Source of the DNA: Pontiellaceae bacterium
GTDB taxonomy: Bacteria; Verrucomicrobiota; Kiritimatiellia; Kiritimatiellales; Pontiellaceae
Assembly: GCA_016937945.1 (NCBI GenBank)
Contig: JAFGVP010000171.1
Coordinates: 1 to 59,837 of the forward strand
Direction: 5' to 3'
DNA: 59,837 nt
The translations under genes and the position numbers were made by a program. Positions 51,737-58,852 of this stretch are shown here, one piece after another; positions within the stretch are counted from its first letter, which is position 1, and each line of letters opens with the position of its first letter. The notes beneath the pieces are model-generated. The model did not search any database, was not told where the DNA came from, and saw only the letters and a list, made by a program, of their open reading frames with translations.

Positions 51737-51742
51737 GCTTAG

Positions 51743-51779
51743 CGCACGATTTTCCTTTTGGTGAATCGTGCGTTTTTTT
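51743..51779 (+). terminator. Terminator of the integrase
   Basis: CGCACGATT / AATCGTGCG at 51743-51751 and 51764-51772 followed by seven T residues. It separates the integrase from the early operon. Confidence 0.9.
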
Positions 51780-51799
51780 GTACCCAGATCATATCAAGC

Positions 51800-51882
51800 G
51801 CAACCATGCAGCTATGGCGTCGGATGATACCGACGAGCAAATACGAGCGAATGGTTGCAGGTGTGAGCGGTCCGTATGGACC
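51800..51882 (+). repeat. Nested inverted repeats upstream of the early operon
   Basis: Outer arms GCAACCAT (51800-51807) and ATGGTTGC (51851-51858) enclose an inner pair CGTCGG (51818-51823) and CCGACG (51830-51835) with a 6-base loop. A further palindrome, GGTCC GTAT GGACC, is at 51869-51882. The inner CGTCGG has the same core as the three repeats before the integrase. The region could be an operator for the early genes or a folded RNA leader. No gene is seen between 51780 and 51919. Confidence 0.5.
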
Positions 51883-51919
51883 ACTTGTTGTTGGAAGCAG
51901 AAAAGAAAGGAGTGGGGGT

Positions 51920-52108
51920 ATGGAGGCAGTAATCAAAGCTATCCGTTCCGAGGAAGAAAGGCTGAAGCAGGAATTGGATATGGCCGAGGTACTCGTCGAT
52001 GACGCACGGCTTCAAATGGAGACCGCGAGAAACAGGCTCCAAATCGTCGCAGATCTTCGCAAGCGAATTGTAAGCGGCGTAGAATTGCTGGGCGAATGCG
52101 CGGCATAA
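51920..52108 (+). CDS. Small coiled-coil protein
   Basis: A 62-residue protein from ATG 51920, which has AAAGGAGTGGGGGT in front. The body (AIRSEEERLKQELDMAEVLV, then DDARLQMETARNRLQIVADL) is a charged helix with heptad-like spacing, so it probably dimerises. A longer frame from 51758 runs through the terminator and is not favoured. No known family is recognised. It is the first gene of the early operon, 9 bases before the HTH gene, and could be an accessory or regulatory protein. Confidence 0.55.
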   Translation: MEAVIKAIRSEEERLKQELDMAEVLVDDARLQMETARNRLQIVADLRKRIVSGVELLGECAA

Positions 52109-52117
52109 GGGAGATTC

Positions 52118-52411
52118 ATGAACATTGACGACTTCATCGCCGATCAGGAGCGATTGGCAGACGTTGAGCGGGATTCCGGCGTCAAGCATGGGATGACCAA
52201 GGTAATCCAGGCCTTGGTCAATGTTCGGCCCATGATTGTAACATCCGTGCAAGAGACGGGGCGGAAGGTGAGGTTCGTATCTGCGCGGGAAGCGGCGCGG
52301 TTCTACGGAATTCATTACACAACACTGCTCAGGCGAAAGAAAATGGGGGCCATTAAGTTCATCCAGCCATGCAAAGGCGGGAAGGTGCTTTATGAAGTAC
52401 CGGTAACATAA
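52118..52411 (+). CDS. Excisionase-like helix-turn-helix protein
   Basis: A 97-residue protein. The C-terminal half, VSAREAARFYGIHYTTLLRR and KKMGAIKFIQPCKGGKVLYE, is a winged-helix of the MerR/excisionase (HTH_17) type. The N-terminal 45 residues (MNIDDFIADQERLADVERDS) are helical and unlike known domains. In this position it could be the excisionase that directs the integrase, or a regulator of the early operon. GGGAGATTC lies before the ATG. Confidence 0.6.
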   Translation: MNIDDFIADQERLADVERDSGVKHGMTKVIQALVNVRPMIVTSVQETGRKVRFVSAREAARFYGIHYTTLLRRKKMGAIKFIQPCKGGKVLYEVPVT

Positions 52412-52423
52412 TTGGAAGGAAGT

Positions 52424-52759
52424 ATGAGTATGACTGCAAAAGACCCAGAGCGGGCAGGGCATGAACGGACAGTATTTGCTGACGGAGATCCTTGTTGTTC
52501 GTGGCCGGGGTGTAACGAACGTGCAAGATACGTTAATGCGTTCACCGATACCGATGGGACCAAAAAGGTTTTTTCCTACTGTCGGAAACACATCAAGGAA
52601 ATCTTCCCCCAGGACAACTACCGACGCAGAAGGCCACTGCCAAGGGTTTCCAAGCCTTTCGTCAACCGAGGGACGTACAAGGCGATCCCATATTCGCAAA
52701 AAGCGAGCTTCAAGCTGAAACAGAAACCAAGAACACAAAAGGAAGGAAGTAATGACTAA
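52424..52759 (+). CDS. Small zinc-binding-like phage protein
   Basis: A 111-residue basic protein, ATG 52424 after TTGGAAGGAAGT. A Cys/His cluster, GDPCCSWPGCNERARY and FSYCRKHIKEIF, could hold one zinc ion. The C-terminal part is basic (YRRRRPLPRVSKPFVNRGTY), suggesting nucleic acid or protein binding. It overlaps the recT start by 8 bases, which argues for a linked role in recombination. I do not recognise a family. Confidence 0.55.
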   Translation: MSMTAKDPERAGHERTVFADGDPCCSWPGCNERARYVNAFTDTDGTKKVFSYCRKHIKEIFPQDNYRRRRPLPRVSKPFVNRGTYKAIPYSQKASFKLKQKPRTQKEGSND

Positions 52760-53588
52760 CGCAGTAGCAACCGCACAACAGGGGAATAATGTCTTAACTC
52801 TGCTGCAAAGCGAAAAAACCAAGCATGAATGGGCAAAAGTGCTCCCATCGATTCTAACCCCAGACCGCATGGCGCGGGTTGCGGTATCCCAGGTTCGACG
52901 CGTACCAAAACTGCTGGAATGCAGCCAGCCTTCATTACTGGGTGCGCTAATGACCTGTGCTGAGCTGGGGCTTGAGCCGAATGGCCGTCATGCCCACCTG
53001 ATTCCATATGGGAAGGAGTGTCAGCTCATCATTGACTTCAAGGGATTGGCAGAGCTGGCAATGCGGTCAGGCAAGATCAGTCGTCTACATGCCGACGTGA
53101 TTTGTGAAAACGATCAAGTCAGTATCGAGAACGGCATCATTTCCCACAAGATCAACCCGCTTAAGGACCGTGGAACGATGATTGGGGCCTATGCTATGTG
53201 TGCCTTCAAGGATGGCTCAGAAAAGCACGAATACATGAGCAAGGCCGAGATAGATGGTATCCGCGCGCGTTCCCGTGCAGGGAAGTCCGGGCCGTGGGTG
53301 ACGGACTACAACGAAATGGCGAAAAAGACGGTGTTTCGCCGCATGTCCAAATGGCTCCCTCTTTCTCCGGAAGTTCAAGAAACGCTGAACAAAGACGCGG
53401 ACACGCTGGACCCTAACGGTCTTCCCTCAAAGATGGCCGAAGGCATTACGGTTGAGTCCCCAATTGAGTCCGGTGATTTGCTGGGCGAAGAGCAAGTCTC
53501 TGATGATGCGGTAACATCCATGAAAGAGACGGAGCCGCCAGAGGTTGGGAAGAAAACAAAAAACGACTCCAAGTCCGCAGGAAATTAA
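52752..53588 (+). CDS. recT: RecT-family single-strand annealing protein
   Basis: A 278-residue annealing protein. The RecT core is clear: NPYSLLGAL-like SQPSLLGALMTCAELGLEPN, then GRHAHLIPYGKECQLIIDFK and GLAELAMRSGKISRLHADVI, and NEMAKKTVFRRMSKWLPLSP near the end. RecT promotes annealing of complementary strands and strand invasion in phage recombination. Its usual partner is a 5' to 3' exonuclease; the PD-(D/E)XK protein encoded 2.8 kb downstream is the best candidate. The C-terminal about 40 residues are acidic and variable. Confidence 0.93.
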   Translation: MTNAVATAQQGNNVLTLLQSEKTKHEWAKVLPSILTPDRMARVAVSQVRRVPKLLECSQPSLLGALMTCAELGLEPNGRHAHLIPYGKECQLIIDFKGLAELAMRSGKISRLHADVICENDQVSIENGIISHKINPLKDRGTMIGAYAMCAFKDGSEKHEYMSKAEIDGIRARSRAGKSGPWVTDYNEMAKKTVFRRMSKWLPLSPEVQETLNKDADTLDPNGLPSKMAEGITVESPIESGDLLGEEQVSDDAVTSMKETEPPEVGKKTKNDSKSAGN

Positions 53589-53607
53589 CCGAAACGAAAG
53601 GAAAAAA

Positions 53608-53937
53608 ATGAGTGATGCAGTAAGCAACAGCATTATGGAAATCCTTCCCGATCTGAATCGGGGCGATCTTCCGCACGATGCAAGCATGGAGCTTGATCAT
53701 GTGATTCAGGCCGTCAAGGAAACAGGAAAAGATGGAAGCCTCACGATCAAGCTGAAGGTTTCGGCTGTCAAATCCGGCTCCATCGAAATCAATGAGGTAG
53801 ATATTCATGCTGCCGTTGAAGCGAAAATTCCGAAGCCCACCAAGCGACCGACCGGCTTTTTTATTGGTCGGGGTGGGAAACTCCAACGCGACAACCCGAA
53901 CCAGCTTCAGTTTGAAGCCACTAAGGGAGCCGAATAA
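53608..53937 (+). CDS. Conserved phage early protein of unknown function
   Basis: A 109-residue protein, ATG 53608 after AAAGGAAAAA. The middle has alternating strands (DGSLTIKLKVSAVKSGSIEI) and the end reads RPTGFFIGRGGKLQRDNPNQ. A similar LTLKLKV...FF...GGxLxRxDPxQ pattern occurs in small proteins next to DUF2303 genes in other prophages, as I recall. It shares a TAATG-type overlap with the next gene. Its position between recT and DUF2303 suggests recombination or early replication; no activity can be assigned. Confidence 0.6.
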   Translation: MSDAVSNSIMEILPDLNRGDLPHDASMELDHVIQAVKETGKDGSLTIKLKVSAVKSGSIEINEVDIHAAVEAKIPKPTKRPTGFFIGRGGKLQRDNPNQLQFEATKGAE

Positions 53938-54416
53938 TGAACTTCGCATACTACATCGGCGTTAAAAAGGTAGTCGCATTCCCGGCAACGGATTATGAAG
54001 CCGAGCGGTATTTGGGCCGGGCAATCGCGCATCGTGATGATGAAGTAGCAGTGAAGGGCTATGTTGTCCGGTATTCAGATGGCTACGAATCATGGAGCCC
54101 GGCAGAAGCCTTCGAGCGGGCGTATTTCTGCCTTAATGATCCAGCTGGATGCAAAATCACCCAAGGCGATGTTGACCGCATGGTCGGTCCCGTCGGATCT
54201 CATCGGATCGGTCCCAAAACGACCTTGGTTATGGCGACCAATACCCTGGTCGGGTTCGACCAGTTTGCAACCTCATCCTGTGTTGACCCAAAAAATTACG
54301 ATGAAGCAATGGGTCGAACCATTGGGAAGTCGGAAATTATCAGGGAATTATGGAAGTGCATGGGATTCGTCCTGCAATGGGCGAAATGCGGACTGAACAA
54401 CAAGGGAAGCAAATAA
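53937..54416 (+). CDS. Gp49/gp66-family phage protein with extra N-terminal domain
   Basis: A 159-residue protein in two parts. Residues 80-150 match the N4 Gp49 / Sf6 gp66 family (Phage_gp49_66): TLVMATNTLVGFDQFATSSC, then VDPKNYDEAMGRTIGKSEII and LWKCMGFVL. Residues 1-65 (YYIGVKKVVAFPATDYEAER and VRYSDGYESWSPAEAFERAY) are a separate small domain often found in phage early genes. Both are of unknown function. The gene overlaps neighbours by one base at the start and TAATG at the end. Confidence 0.75.
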   Translation: MNFAYYIGVKKVVAFPATDYEAERYLGRAIAHRDDEVAVKGYVVRYSDGYESWSPAEAFERAYFCLNDPAGCKITQGDVDRMVGPVGSHRIGPKTTLVMATNTLVGFDQFATSSCVDPKNYDEAMGRTIGKSEIIRELWKCMGFVLQWAKCGLNNKGSK

Positions 54417-55318
54417 TGGAAACGAAAAATCAGGAAGAAATGAAGGCTGTCGCCGATATGGCGATGGCGGGCGAGATTCAGGAGCGACTAGGCGGATTGC
54501 ATGTCCCGGCAGTAGCTCTTCCAAGGGACTACGAGATCAAATCATTGGATGGCTATCAGCAGCGTCCTCCGCACATCGTTCAAACGGAACGACTGGGAAA
54601 CATCGTGGACTTCTGTGAATACGTGAACGAGCACAAACAGGACGAAAGCCGAATCTTCTGGAAAGAGGCCGGGGACCGGGGCATCGCCCAATTGCGTTGT
54701 TCATTTGCATATCACGGGAACAACCAAAAGGACGAGCGACCTTCATGGAACAGTCACCATGCCGAGCTAATGCTGTCGCATTCAGACGAGTACCGAGCAT
54801 TGGTGCGTCATTGTGGAACGAAATTGTCCCATCGCTGTTTTCTCGAATTCATCGAGGATTACGGTTCGATTATCCAAAAGCCGGACAGCGGGAAACTTAT
54901 GGATTTGGTGAGGGATCTGAAAGCTACCAAAACCGTCGAGTTCAAGGCCAAGCAGGACTTGGATACGAACGACGTTGAATTGCAGCTCTCAAAGAAAACC
55001 GGTGCGGAACGTGGCGATTTGGTTATGCCAGCGAAGATGACAGTGGCCCTGCCTATTCTCAAGGGTGGGAACAACCTCATGTTCGAGGTCCGTGTCAAAT
55101 ACGACGTTGACGATGGCGGCGCACTCTGGATCAGGCAGGAAATTGTGAAGCACGATATGATTCTTTCTGCCGCCCTGGACAATGCGCTCGAACAGGTCAA
55201 GGACCAGACCGAGATAGTCATGTACGAGGTGACGGGCGATGGTCTCACAGAGCAGCAACGTGTCGTATCGGCCTTGAAGAATAATTACCCGAACGCATAC
55301 GGCCAGCAGGTTCGGTAA
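54416..55318 (+). CDS. DUF2303 (YfdQ-like) phage protein
   Basis: A 300-residue protein from ATG 54416 overlapping the previous stop (TAATG). It follows the DUF2303/YfdQ pattern: a phosphatase-free helical start, GNIVDFCEYVNEHKQDESRI, RCSFAYHGNNQKDERPSWNS, then a beta-rich C-terminal half with TVEFKAKQDLDTNDVELQLS and MPAKMTVALPILKGG. Found in many temperate phages next to recT or recE genes, with unknown function. It is directly followed by a 32-bp palindrome. Confidence 0.75.
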   Translation: METKNQEEMKAVADMAMAGEIQERLGGLHVPAVALPRDYEIKSLDGYQQRPPHIVQTERLGNIVDFCEYVNEHKQDESRIFWKEAGDRGIAQLRCSFAYHGNNQKDERPSWNSHHAELMLSHSDEYRALVRHCGTKLSHRCFLEFIEDYGSIIQKPDSGKLMDLVRDLKATKTVEFKAKQDLDTNDVELQLSKKTGAERGDLVMPAKMTVALPILKGGNNLMFEVRVKYDVDDGGALWIRQEIVKHDMILSAALDNALEQVKDQTEIVMYEVTGDGLTEQQRVVSALKNNYPNAYGQQVR

Positions 55319-55327
55319 ATCCACACC

Positions 55328-55359
55328 CACCATGTAACGTGCATGCACGTTGCATGGTG
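55328..55359. repeat. 32-bp near-perfect palindrome
   Basis: Left arm CACCATGTAACGTGCA (55328-55343) and right arm TGCACGTTGCATGGTG (55344-55359) are complementary at 15 of 16 positions, and the odd one is a T-G pair. There is no T-run, so it is not a normal terminator. It lies in the 71-base gap between DUF2303 and the MazG-like gene and could be an operator, an origin-linked site or a hairpin in the mRNA. Confidence 0.75.
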
Positions 55360-55389
55360 TGAGTTAACACGGAAAGGAGCAAGAATTTT

Positions 55390-56016
55390 ATGGGAGATGA
55401 AAAATACGTATCGGACAAGATGCGCCCGGATGGCCCGAGCGAAACGGCAGTGCTTTGGTTTGCGGGGGCAATGTTGGAGAAGCTTCGGAAGAACGCGCGC
55501 AAGGGACCATGGAGCGTAGTAGACGGGCCTGGGTTGATTAAGCGGATGCGAGAGGAGATGGACGAGCTTGTGGGTGCCCTATACCAGCAGTCATTGGTGG
55601 ATCTTTCTCAAAAGCTTAACGGCCAGCCTCCGCCGTATGACAAAGCTTCGGCGATGGCGGTTGTAAATGAAGCAGCGGACGTTGCGAACTTCGCCATGTT
55701 CATCGCCGACAATGCGCGGCGCGCAGCAGGGATTGAAGACGTTAATCCATGGGCGGAACACAACGCATTTCTGGAAAGGTCCGCGAAATACGAGCATGGA
55801 ATGTGCGAAGAAATGGAGCGACTTGTTCGTCGCCTTTCCTGTGCGCTCAAAGTAGCCGTGCGATGCCTGGATCGGCAGATGCAGACAGGAGGAATTGACC
55901 AGTGCGGCAAGGAGTCCGATGCGGCTATTCGGGTTTGTGAAGACGCATTGCGAGATATAGGCAACGATGACCACGCAGATGAAGCATGGCATTTGAACCA
56001 AGCGGTAATGCACTAG
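55390..56016 (+). CDS. MazG-like NTP pyrophosphohydrolase domain protein
   Basis: A 208-residue protein, ATG 55390 after AAAGGAGCAAG. Residues 50-110 resemble the all-alpha NTP-pyrophosphohydrolase (MazG) fold: REEMDELVGALYQ gives the first metal-binding acidic group and VNEAADVANFAMFIADN the second (E-x-x-D). The C-terminal part has further helices (EEMERLVRRLSCALKVAVRC). Phage MazG-type proteins hydrolyse (d)NTPs or change host ppGpp. The C-terminal half has no known match. Confidence 0.65.
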   Translation: MGDEKYVSDKMRPDGPSETAVLWFAGAMLEKLRKNARKGPWSVVDGPGLIKRMREEMDELVGALYQQSLVDLSQKLNGQPPPYDKASAMAVVNEAADVANFAMFIADNARRAAGIEDVNPWAEHNAFLERSAKYEHGMCEEMERLVRRLSCALKVAVRCLDRQMQTGGIDQCGKESDAAIRVCEDALRDIGNDDHADEAWHLNQAVMH

Positions 56017-56024
56017 GGGGCTTC

Positions 56025-56366
56025 ATGTCATTGGTATTTGAAGACGCCAAGATTCTTAGCAGCTACCGCTTCACCTTGCAGGATGATGCACGTATACGGC
56101 TGTACAAACCACTCGCCGAAGAGCTTCAGGATGAAAGGCTGAACGTTCAGGTGGATATTACGCACCGAGTGGTTCGCATTATTCCAGACCCTCTAGGTAG
56201 ATATGGCGTTGGTCAGGGCAATACGATTTGCGGGTTGGCCGTGCTTCGCGACATCGTTCCAGAGGGTTCGAGGTTTGTGTTACGCCGACGCATTGCTGAT
56301 GGGGCAATGGACTTTGTCCCGGAGCAGGACTTGATGGATGGGAGGGATTACTATGCCCACAAGTAA
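56025..56366 (+). CDS. Hypothetical phage protein
   Basis: A 113-residue protein from ATG 56025, following AGGGGGCTTC. It reads as a compact alpha/beta domain (MSLVFEDAKILSSYRFTLQD, then VDITHRVVRIIPDPLGRYG). No family recognised. It overlaps the nuclease gene by 14 bases, so both are coupled. A longer start at 55986 overlaps the preceding gene and is not favoured. Confidence 0.5.
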   Translation: MSLVFEDAKILSSYRFTLQDDARIRLYKPLAEELQDERLNVQVDITHRVVRIIPDPLGRYGVGQGNTICGLAVLRDIVPEGSRFVLRRRIADGAMDFVPEQDLMDGRDYYAHK

Positions 56367-57555
56367 TACCCCCCAGGGGCACCATCCGTTCGGATTTTCC
56401 TCCCTGTATCGTCGCATGAAATGTCCAGGCTCCTATATGGCGGAGCTTGGCAGGCCTGAAAAAACAAGCCCGGAGGCTGAAGAGGGCACGATGCTTCATG
56501 CCGCAGTATGGCTGGCGATCCGGGAATCAGGTCGGTTGAACCTTTCGAGGGAGCAGCGTCACTGCCTTGCTGTATGCCGATTGTGGCTTCGTTCCTTCCG
56601 GGGAGATAACGAGAACTGGCATGACGAAGAAACCTTGAGCCTCTACGGGGCCAACGGAAAGGAATTGTGTTTCGGGACTCCCGATGCTTTCAAGTTCCTG
56701 CCGTCGCAATGCATGGCAGTAAACGGGGATTTCAAGTTTGGTTTCAATCCCGTTGATGCGCCAGAACTCAACTTGCAGATGGCGGCAGGATCGGCGGCGA
56801 TCATGCAGAAGTACGGCGATAAGTACGACCTATCCAATGGGGTACACGCATTCATCGTGCAGCCTCGCCTGAGATCTTACAGTCATCCGGGTTTCGTTTA
56901 CCGCAATGCGGGGGGCATCGTTAGTAGTGTCGAGAGAATCATCGAACGGTGCTTGAAACTGGACGCGCCACGTAAGGCAGGGAGCCATTGTACCTACTGC
57001 AAGGCAAAGTTTAACTGTCAAGAGTTTGGCGGATTCGAATTGGCGATTTCCACCCTGAACCCCGAAGCGATTACGCCGGACAACATCGGCCAACTTGTTA
57101 CTGCGTGTTCCCAAATGGATGCGGCCATCAAAAGGGCCAAGGCCATATTGAAAGGCATGGTCCGGACGAGTGGCGGACAGTATGGAAACGTGGTGTTGAA
57201 GTCGCGAGCCGGAAACCGGGAAGTTTCTACGGAATACAGATGCAGTAAATGTGAACACGAATGGCGTGGGCCGCAAACCTTCGTGTGCCCGATGTGCCAA
57301 TCCAAGAGCATCGAACAGACGGGCGGAGGAGCTTTTGATCTATACAAGGCCATTAGCGAGTACGTTACGACCGACGAATACTTGCAGGGCTGCAAACCGA
57401 ATCTTGGCTATGTCGAGGACAAGGTTGCCCGAGCCATGAAGGAGGCAGGGGTCGTCAAAACGCTCAAGGACGGGCGTGCTCTGTTCAACGACATGGAAAT
57501 CATTACTCGTGCCGAATCGTCGGAATACCTGGCCATTGAAAAGGGGACAGCATGA
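56353..57555 (+). CDS. PD-(D/E)XK nuclease (DUF2800-like) with zinc ribbon
   Basis: A 400-residue protein from ATG 56353, after GGGAGGGATTAC. A Cas4/RecB-like nuclease core is visible: EEGTMLHAAVWLAIRESGRL (His), FGTPDAFKF (Asp near 111), VNGDFKFGFN (the D-x-K pair near 126-128) and LQMAAGSAAI (motif with Gln). Cysteines in HCTYCKAKFNC (near 213-222) could complete an iron-sulfur or zinc site. A second ribbon, CSKCEHEWRG and CPMC near 297-316, lies inside the C-terminal part. It is the likely exonuclease partner of RecT (RecE role). Confidence 0.75.
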   Translation: MPTSNTPQGHHPFGFSSLYRRMKCPGSYMAELGRPEKTSPEAEEGTMLHAAVWLAIRESGRLNLSREQRHCLAVCRLWLRSFRGDNENWHDEETLSLYGANGKELCFGTPDAFKFLPSQCMAVNGDFKFGFNPVDAPELNLQMAAGSAAIMQKYGDKYDLSNGVHAFIVQPRLRSYSHPGFVYRNAGGIVSSVERIIERCLKLDAPRKAGSHCTYCKAKFNCQEFGGFELAISTLNPEAITPDNIGQLVTACSQMDAAIKRAKAILKGMVRTSGGQYGNVVLKSRAGNREVSTEYRCSKCEHEWRGPQTFVCPMCQSKSIEQTGGGAFDLYKAISEYVTTDEYLQGCKPNLGYVEDKVARAMKEAGVVKTLKDGRALFNDMEIITRAESSEYLAIEKGTA

Positions 57556-57842
57556 GCGTGAATCCACGTATATGCCCCAGGTGCAACAGGCCGGAAGGGG
57601 AGGTTGAATTCTACCGGGACTACGCAAGCCAGCGGGTTTCCGAGTGCAAGAGCTGCCGACGAAAACGTTCCCGACTTCTCCAACGTGCCAAGCGGACGGG
57701 CATGGCGTCTCATGTCATTGCGCTATTGCAGTCAACCGATCCGCGTCGCCGAGCAGTCGCGCTCCACAAGTTAATTCAGCATGGCGAGGTTTCGGCGGAG
57801 GTGATGGGCGAGGTGTACCGCCTGCCGGGATTGATGCCATGA
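57552..57842 (+). CDS. Small zinc-finger protein
   Basis: A 96-residue protein that overlaps the nuclease stop by 4 bases (ATGA). The N-terminal CPRCNRPEGEVEFYRDYASQ with CKSCRRKRS (two CxxC pairs) should bind zinc. The rest is helical and basic. Such ribbons in phage early operons often bind DNA or host proteins, but the role here is not known. Confidence 0.6.
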   Translation: MSVNPRICPRCNRPEGEVEFYRDYASQRVSECKSCRRKRSRLLQRAKRTGMASHVIALLQSTDPRRRAVALHKLIQHGEVSAEVMGEVYRLPGLMP

Positions 57843-57967
57843 GTAACTTTCCGCCGCATATCAGCAACGCTGAGTGGGATCGGTACGACAGGCAAATGGA
57901 TGATGACTATGACCCGGATTACGACCCCATCGATGACGATGGAGGGTATTCGGCGAGTGATGAGTAG
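57839..57967 (+). CDS. Tiny acidic protein
   Basis: A 42-residue protein, ATG 57839 overlapping the preceding stop (ATGA). It starts MSNFPPHISNAEWDRYDRQM and is very rich in Asp in the second half (DDDYDPDYDPIDDDGG). The translational coupling supports it being expressed. Strongly acidic phage proteins can mimic DNA, but there is no direct evidence of that. Confidence 0.4.
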   Translation: MSNFPPHISNAEWDRYDRQMDDDYDPDYDPIDDDGGYSASDE

Positions 57968-58036
57968 GAAGTACCTTGGTGGAAATGAATAAAACATCCG
58001 CTGAGTAAAATAAAACATACAGGAAAGATAAGGAAA

Positions 58037-58852
58037 ATGAGTCAGTTGGAATTGGTAAAGATGGAAGGTGATACGGGAGAGTTTTATTTCGACAACCTCC
58101 CGATCCGCGTGGTGATGATCGAGGGCGAACCGTGGTTCGTGGCCAAGGATGTGTGCGATGCGCTGGAGATTGGGAATGTTTCTCAGGCATTGAGTTATCT
58201 GGACGAGGATGAACGAACCGTCATTACTAATGAGGGTTTGAGTAATAGCCGAAATGGCATGGTTGCGCTCATCAGCGAATCCGGCCTGTACTCCCTGATC
58301 CTCCGGTCCCGGAAGGAAACGGCCAAGCGGTTCAAGCGGTGGATTACCCATGAAGTCATTCCCGTGATCCGAAAAACTGGCGGTTATGGCAACATAATCC
58401 CCAATCATGTAGAGGCTCTTCGCTTGGCGGCGGATAATTTGGAACGTGCAGAGCGCGAGAAGACCCTACGGTTGGAGGCGGAGAAGAAAATTGAGTTGGA
58501 CGCCCCGAAGGTGGCCTATGCCACTGGCATGGCCGTCGCCTACAATTCATGTCTCGTTGCCGAACTGGCGAAAAAAGTCGAGAAGGCAGTTAATTCGATG
58601 TGTGATCCCAAATACCACCTGGGGGAAAAAACGCTATACAAATGGCTTCGCAAGCACGGCTATGTGATGCGGCGGACTAACGAAAAGAACCTGCCCACCC
58701 AGCGGAGCCTAAACCTTGGGATTATGGAGATTGAGCATAGGACGGTATCGACTCCCAAGGGCATACGGGAAATTAGAACGACTCGGATTACAGCAAAAGG
58801 GCAGGAATATTTCGTTGATAAATTCCTGAAAGCCGGGGGTACACCGGAATGA
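58037..58852 (+). CDS. BRO-family antirepressor with KilAC domain
   Basis: A 271-residue protein. Residues about 18-115 match the BRO-N domain (GEPWFVAKDVCDALEIGNVS, then LDEDERTVITNEGLSNSRNG and LISESGLYSLILRSRKETAK) and the C-terminal part matches the phage antirepressor KilAC/ANT domain (KYHLGEKTLYKWLRKHGYVM). Antirepressors bind and inactivate a phage repressor during induction. No cI-like repressor gene is visible in the window. AAGGAAA before ATG 58037 is the ribosome binding site; the end overlaps rusA. Confidence 0.88.
   Translation: MSQLELVKMEGDTGEFYFDNLPIRVVMIEGEPWFVAKDVCDALEIGNVSQALSYLDEDERTVITNEGLSNSRNGMVALISESGLYSLILRSRKETAKRFKRWITHEVIPVIRKTGGYGNIIPNHVEALRLAADNLERAEREKTLRLEAEKKIELDAPKVAYATGMAVAYNSCLVAELAKKVEKAVNSMCDPKYHLGEKTLYKWLRKHGYVMRRTNEKNLPTQRSLNLGIMEIEHRTVSTPKGIREIRTTRITAKGQEYFVDKFLKAGGTPE

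Noticed and set aside
57518-57527. Another CGTCGGAAT copy inside the nuclease gene
   Set aside because: It is a single copy in coding sequence, without partner repeats, and is likely chance.
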